The translations under genes and the position numbers were made by a program. A model generated the notes under the pieces. The model saw nothing but the letters and a program-made list of their open reading frames with translations. It was not told the origin of the DNA and made no database searches. Shown here one piece after another: positions 59,775 to 64,000 of a DNA stretch of 64,000 nucleotides. Positions within the stretch are counted from its first letter, which is position 1. Each line of letters starts with the position of its first letter. The DNA is from Nitrosopumilaceae archaeon (GTDB lineage Archaea; Thermoproteota; Nitrososphaeria; Nitrososphaerales; Nitrosopumilaceae). Where the stretch lies: assembly GCA_028279545.1 (NCBI GenBank), contig JANQNN010000012.1:1-64000 (forward strand), written 5' to 3'.

Positions 59775-61205
59775 TTGTCAGCAAGGTTACCCTCCAATCC
59801 TAAACTCTTTTTTGACAAAGGCACCATTCACATAGAAGACAGCAAGTTAATACAAATTCCAGGCACAAAATATGATGATAGGACAAAAAATCTCAGATCC
59901 TACGGCCTTTACTATTCAGAAATTATTGAATACCTGGAAAAAAGTGATTTGGACTTTGTTGATAATGTGCCTGATTTCATACCCTCCCCTACATTTCAGA
60001 CAAGGGGTCTGGAGCTACGGGATTACCAACAGCATGCCATACAGAATTGGGAAAAGTCTTCCAGACGCGGGTGTGTCATTTTACCTACCGGTGCTGGGAA
60101 AACTGCCGTAGGAATTCAGGCAATTCAAAAAGTAAACGCGTCTACAATAATAGTTGTCCCAACAATTGATCTAATGGAACAATGGTCTGCCAATCTTTCC
60201 AAGTATCTCTCAACAAACAACCAAAACCAACAAGGCATACCTATTGGGAAATTAGGTGGCGGGGAAGATAATCTCCAAGCAATCACTGTGGCAACATACG
60301 ATTCTGCTTATCTTAGGGCACCCTCAATAGGCAACCAGTTCAAGCTGATAGTCTTTGATGAGGTACATCATCTTCCTGCACCAGGATACCGCTCCATTGG
60401 AGAGCAGTTTATTGCACCATACAGGCTGGGTCTGACTGCAACAATAGAAAGAGAAGACGAATTACATGAATTAATCCCGTATCTTGCTGGCGGAGTTGTC
60501 TTTCGTCTTGGATCACAGGAACTCTCTGATCAAAAGCATCTTGCAGAATATACTATTGACAGAATCCAAGTTGCACTTACCGCAGAAGAGCAAAAGGAAT
60601 ATGATACTAACAATACAAAATTCTTGACAAACCTGCGAAGATTAGGATTCAGTGCTCCATCAATGCATAACCTTAAACGGTTAATCATGATGTCAAACAG
60701 AAACAATATTGCAAGGGAGGCATTGCTTGCACGAAACAAGGCAAACGAGATTGCACTAAACAGCAGTGCAAAGATAGACGAGTTGCAAAAAATCCTAAGA
60801 CAAAACAAAGACACAAAAACAATTATCTTTACACAAAACAACAAGATGGTATATGATCTTTCGGGCCGATTCTTGATTCCGCACATTACTTACAAGACAA
60901 TAAAAGAAGAAAGACAAGATGTCTTGGAGGGATTCAAGTCTGGCAGATACAATGTAGTTGTAACCTCTAAAGTATTAGACGAGGGAGTAGATGTACCTGA
61001 TGCAGAACTGGGCATAATAATGAGTGGAACAGGCAGTGGACGAGAACTAATTCAGAGGTTAGGAAGGATTCTAAGACCAAAGCAAGATGGCAGAAAGGCT
61101 AGGCTGGTTGAACTGATCTCCAAACATACCAGAGAAACAAACATCAGCGCAAAAAGGATAACATCTCTCAAAAGAAACTCTTCTGCAAATGTAGGTTCAA
61201 AATAG
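59775..61205 (+). CDS. xpb: XPB-like SF2 DNA helicase
   Basis: 476 residues from TTG. Walker A is ILPTGAGKTAVGIQA, motif II FDEVHHLPAPGYR, motif III GLTATIERED, motif V SKVLDEGVDVPDAELGI and motif VI QRLGRILRP. The N-terminal part and the pairing with the next gene identify it as the archaeal XPB homologue rather than a general helicase. It opens DNA for nucleotide excision repair or related repair. It ends 54 bases before its partner. Confidence 0.85.
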   Translation: MSARLPSNPKLFFDKGTIHIEDSKLIQIPGTKYDDRTKNLRSYGLYYSEIIEYLEKSDLDFVDNVPDFIPSPTFQTRGLELRDYQQHAIQNWEKSSRRGCVILPTGAGKTAVGIQAIQKVNASTIIVVPTIDLMEQWSANLSKYLSTNNQNQQGIPIGKLGGGEDNLQAITVATYDSAYLRAPSIGNQFKLIVFDEVHHLPAPGYRSIGEQFIAPYRLGLTATIEREDELHELIPYLAGGVVFRLGSQELSDQKHLAEYTIDRIQVALTAEEQKEYDTNNTKFLTNLRRLGFSAPSMHNLKRLIMMSNRNNIAREALLARNKANEIALNSSAKIDELQKILRQNKDTKTIIFTQNNKMVYDLSGRFLIPHITYKTIKEERQDVLEGFKSGRYNVVVTSKVLDEGVDVPDAELGIIMSGTGSGRELIQRLGRILRPKQDGRKARLVELISKHTRETNISAKRITSLKRNSSANVGSK

Positions 61206-61259
61206 ATGGAAACTGATATGCTGTCTCACGAAATAACCAAGAAACTGAGGTAAGGGTCA

Positions 61260-62936
61260 ATGCTTTCATCTGAACTTTTACGTACCAGAATCACCCAAGG
61301 CAAAATAATTCCGTTGTTTTGCATTACTGACTTTGGTGCTGGTACTGACTATGAACTTGCCAACAAGTTGATTGTATTTTTTACAAATGCGCAAAAGGAT
61401 AAAAAATGCAAAGGCGATCTGCTGCAAAAGATTAGGCTGCTTGAATCCGAACATGATTACAAGTTAGTAAGAGGGTTTGTTGCATTACTGGAGAGACGAT
61501 CCGTTTTTGAGCGGATCAATCCGTCTTCTTCCTTTGTTGCAACTCCGATGCTAATAAGACAGAAATTGTTTGAAGAGTCTTCAAAACAAGGTTTGGCTTT
61601 GTCTGATTCCCAAAGGAAAGACATCATCAAACAGGTTGCAAATCAGATGCATATTTCACCTGATAATGTTGAAACCATGATGTGGAGTGACAAAGATGAG
61701 AACCTCGCACTAACACACTTTGATTCAATTGACCCTAAAAACCTAATCTTGCGGTACAATCTTTCATTGTTACAAACACTTCTCTTCAAATGTATTAGAC
61801 TAGAATTTTTTATAAAAGGTGGACTATACTGGAAACAAGTTTTACGCAATGTCAAAAGATACGGTCTGATGTATAACTTGGAATACAATTCATCAGATAA
61901 CAAAGAGGGGGATGACTCCATAAAGTGTGTTTTGGAAGGGCCGCTCAGTCTCTTTAAAATGACTGAAAGGTATGGCACATCTATAGCCAAGCTATTGCCC
62001 TTGATTGTAGGTACGCCAACTTGGAAACTCAATGCATCCATCATAAGAAATACCGATGATGGGAAAAAAATCTATCCCTTTGAATTATCTAGTGATAATG
62101 CCCAAGGACTTCTTAGTTCAACAATAGGTACAACCTATCAAAATATTGGTAATGCGGTAAATGACGATTATGTTTATGATAGTTCTACAGAAGCCGCATT
62201 TGCAAAGAGATTCTCCCAATACTTTGACCAAAATGACAAATTTGGGTGGAAAATTTCCCGCGAACCAGACCCCTTGATTGCAGATGGCAAAGCCATGATT
62301 CCTGATTTTTTATTTGAGCGATTTGGAAGAAAAGTATACTTTGAAATTGTTGGCTTTTGGACAAAAGAATACCTGGAACGAAAAGCAGCTAAACTCAAAG
62401 CACTGTTTGATTCTAATGAGAAAAATACACACAACAAAAACATTGATTTGTTGGTGGCAGTAAATTCTGAATTATCCTGTTCGCAAATAGAGGCAATTTC
62501 TAAAGATCGAATTTTTACTTTTAAAAAAGAAGTTCCTATCAAACCTATCTTAGAACATTTGAAGAAAATCGACGCCCAAATTACTAAGGAAAAAATCAAT
62601 GAAACAAGAATTAAACTAGACAAAAATAACTTGGATTTGATTTCTGTAGAGGAAGTTGCTCAAAAATATGCCATTCCAAAAGAAGCAGCTTTGAAAATTA
62701 TCAATGATGCTTATCCTGATGCTTATGTGCTGATTGGTTCCTATTTAATTTCAAAAGAAAAAACCAATGCTGTAGATGTTTCTCTTGATGGGATTTCTAA
62801 ATTTGTTCCGGCATGTACGGTTTTAAATTCCCACAAAATCCCAGATTCATGTCATGCTGATTTGTTAGCCATGTTGGGATATGATGTAATCTGGAATGAT
62901 TTGGATCCTAGCAATGCCACAATAGTTAAAAAATAA
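61260..62936 (+). CDS. bax1: Bax1 (DUF790), nuclease partner of XPB
   Basis: 558 residues. It is the gene conventionally next to archaeal XPB. The nuclease core is MIPDFLFERFGRKVYFEIVG with PD, E and FW in the expected places. The N-terminal half has helical repeats, including LRYNLSLLQTLLFK, a family hallmark. Bax1 binds XPB and cuts DNA near bubbles, playing the part of XPG. It should form a helicase-nuclease complex with the upstream product. Confidence 0.82.
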   Translation: MLSSELLRTRITQGKIIPLFCITDFGAGTDYELANKLIVFFTNAQKDKKCKGDLLQKIRLLESEHDYKLVRGFVALLERRSVFERINPSSSFVATPMLIRQKLFEESSKQGLALSDSQRKDIIKQVANQMHISPDNVETMMWSDKDENLALTHFDSIDPKNLILRYNLSLLQTLLFKCIRLEFFIKGGLYWKQVLRNVKRYGLMYNLEYNSSDNKEGDDSIKCVLEGPLSLFKMTERYGTSIAKLLPLIVGTPTWKLNASIIRNTDDGKKIYPFELSSDNAQGLLSSTIGTTYQNIGNAVNDDYVYDSSTEAAFAKRFSQYFDQNDKFGWKISREPDPLIADGKAMIPDFLFERFGRKVYFEIVGFWTKEYLERKAAKLKALFDSNEKNTHNKNIDLLVAVNSELSCSQIEAISKDRIFTFKKEVPIKPILEHLKKIDAQITKEKINETRIKLDKNNLDLISVEEVAQKYAIPKEAALKIINDAYPDAYVLIGSYLISKEKTNAVDVSLDGISKFVPACTVLNSHKIPDSCHADLLAMLGYDVIWNDLDPSNATIVKK

Positions 62937-63015
62937 TTATTACTCTGAGTAGAACGTTTCATTTTATTGAGTTAGAGTTTCAACCTAAATTTGTAAACAT
63001 ATTAAAGATTAAAAA

Positions 63016-63291
63016 GTAATAATCACTCCAGAACAAGTCCAGAATCTAAAAGAACTCGTAAAGGCAGCAGATGAATATCGTCGCATGTCAGAAGGTGAAG
63101 ATGTTCTAGGACTTGCAGTTTCTGTAGGGCGTCCATAAATGCCAAAGCATACCCCACACATGGCAATGACAAGTGGAATAATGCATGCCAACTGTGCAGG
63201 AGCACCCTCGATTGAAAAATGGCCTTTCTTTACACTTTTTTGGGAAAAAATGTTGACGTTTTTTTTAAAGAATAACTTGTTTGACAAATAA
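63016..63291 (+). pseudogene. Possible decayed small gene with an in-frame stop
   Basis: One frame reads ITPEQVQNLKELVKAADEYR to GLAVSVGRP, then TAA at 63136-63138, and continues in the same frame as MPKHTPHMAMTSGIMHANC to NNLFDK, TAA 63289-63291. The first part has no ATG, GTG or TTG start. It looks like the remains of a gene, although the ATG at 63139 could start a 50-residue peptide. Confidence 0.35.
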
Positions 63292-63593
63292 GCATTGGTG
63301 TGCCGCTGCAAAGGTAATCAAACATGCATGTATCATTATCAAAAAAACAACCCAGATTCAGTAAAGAAGGCAGATTATAGTTTACAAGATTAACAACTGA
63401 ACAAAAAACCCACGAATTCTTTTATAGCCTAACGTGACCCTGTTGAATTTCTTGCACTTGGAAAATTATGTGTGTCTAGGTTTTCTAATGGTTTATAGAA
63501 ATGAGCAGAATTAGCCATTTTTTTTAAAAAATTTATGCCTGAATTCTAGAAAAATTTTCCAAAGTGTCTATAATGAAATAAACTGACACAACT

Positions 63594-63601
63594 CTATATG
63601 A
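63594..63601 (+). promoter_or_regulatory. TATA box of the receiver gene
   Basis: TATATGAG-type run about 25 bases before the ATG at 63622, in line with a leaderless transcript. Confidence 0.45.
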
Positions 63602-63621
63602 GATAAAATCAACCCTAAAGT

Positions 63622-63978
63622 ATGAAAGTTCTCATAATTGATGATAATGAGAATATTACCAGTCTACTTTCAACATTTCTTCAATCAAAAGGGTTTGATA
63701 ATGTAATCACAAATGATTCAAAAGATGGGTTGGAACTAATTCAAGAAGAAAAGTACGACGTGGTTTTGTTAGACCTACAAATGCCTGAACTCAGTGGGTT
63801 GGATATTATCAAAAAACTTGAAGAACAAAAAATTTTAAAGGATCAAAAAATTGTTATTCTTTCTGCCTCAGCATATTCTACAAAAAAAATTGATGGTTTA
63901 TTGAAAAAAGACGGAGTTCAACAATACTTGAAAAAACCTGTCAAATTAAACCAACTTTTGACAGCTATGGCAAGCTAA
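63622..63978 (+). CDS. CheY-like single-domain response regulator
   Basis: 118 residues. Acidic pair in LIIDDNE (D7, D8), phospho-acceptor D51 in VLLDLQMPELSG, S81 in ILSAS and K105 in YLKKPVK: a complete receiver domain with no output domain. It would be phosphorylated by a histidine kinase not in this window. It comes after a long non-coding stretch. Confidence 0.9.
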   Translation: MKVLIIDDNENITSLLSTFLQSKGFDNVITNDSKDGLELIQEEKYDVVLLDLQMPELSGLDIIKKLEEQKILKDQKIVILSASAYSTKKIDGLLKKDGVQQYLKKPVKLNQLLTAMAS

Positions 63979-64000
63979 AATAATTTTTCATCCTATTACT

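Larger units (their letters stand above)
62937..63621. other. 685-base region without an intact gene
   Basis: It contains the broken small frame described at 63016-63291 and otherwise AT-rich sequence. An inverse frame across the same bases looks like a shadow. The promoter of the response regulator lies at its end. Confidence 0.5.

Noticed and set aside
63009-63311. Minus-strand frame with hydrophobic segment
   Set aside because: It mirrors the broken plus-strand frame, which reads as more protein-like (amphipathic helix, acidic/basic balance).

Overview
The window is a piece of an AT-rich archaeal genome, most likely a marine ammonia oxidiser of the Nitrososphaeria (Thaumarchaeota), close to Nitrosopumilus or Nitrosarchaeum. 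The grounds are many TTG and leaderless starts with a TATA box about 25-35 bases upstream, archaeal-type tRNAs, an A-type haem-copper oxidase operon whose third subunit carries two blue-copper domains, an F420-dependent oxidoreductase, an MIP18-PqqD fusion, and an XPB-Bax1 helicase-nuclease pair. No amo genes and no rRNA lie in the window. All family names come from reading the translated sequence; no database search was run.

Bases 1-25.3 kb look like ordinary chromosome: a lysine-rich repeat protein, a PAC4-like proteasome assembly chaperone, a UbiD-type decarboxylase, a thioesterase, a small surface-sugar cluster, mtnA, an SDR, an aminotransferase, an F420 reductase, the terminal oxidase operon (split subunit II, subunit I, double cupredoxin, half-size CtaA), ilvE, aspartokinase, a glycosyltransferase with a frameshift, tRNA-Arg, tRNA-Lys and tRNA-Val, and one unidentified structured RNA.

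At tRNA-Val (25307-25381) accessory DNA begins. Element A (25362-37194, 11.8 kb) is bounded by a 22-base direct repeat of the tRNA 3' end. It holds a tyrosine integrase, a Dcm methyltransferase / Vsr / GHKL-ATPase-PD-(D/E)XK nuclease cluster, a HEPN-type protein, and a run of secreted proteins separated by copies of one 26-base palindrome. The run ends in a secreted protein with a Kunitz domain fused to a serpin. Element B starts at the second att copy (37173) with a homologous integrase. It carries a BcgI-like restriction-modification pair followed by a Clp-fold protease with a zinc ribbon, many small proteins behind a dispersed leader repeat, and a second block of secreted proteins including another serpin, a double cupredoxin protein and an NNG-repeat protein. 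Its right end was not found.

Both elements pair DNA-targeting defence genes with exported protease inhibitors and surface proteins, and they share paralogous cargo (serpin, PLERG domain, ACVK module). From about 58 kb composition becomes richer in G+C: an orphan Vsr, a fibre-like exported protein, XPB-Bax1 and a CheY-like receiver. Three genes are broken at homopolymers (A8, A7, T6), which may be phase variation, decay or sequencing error.
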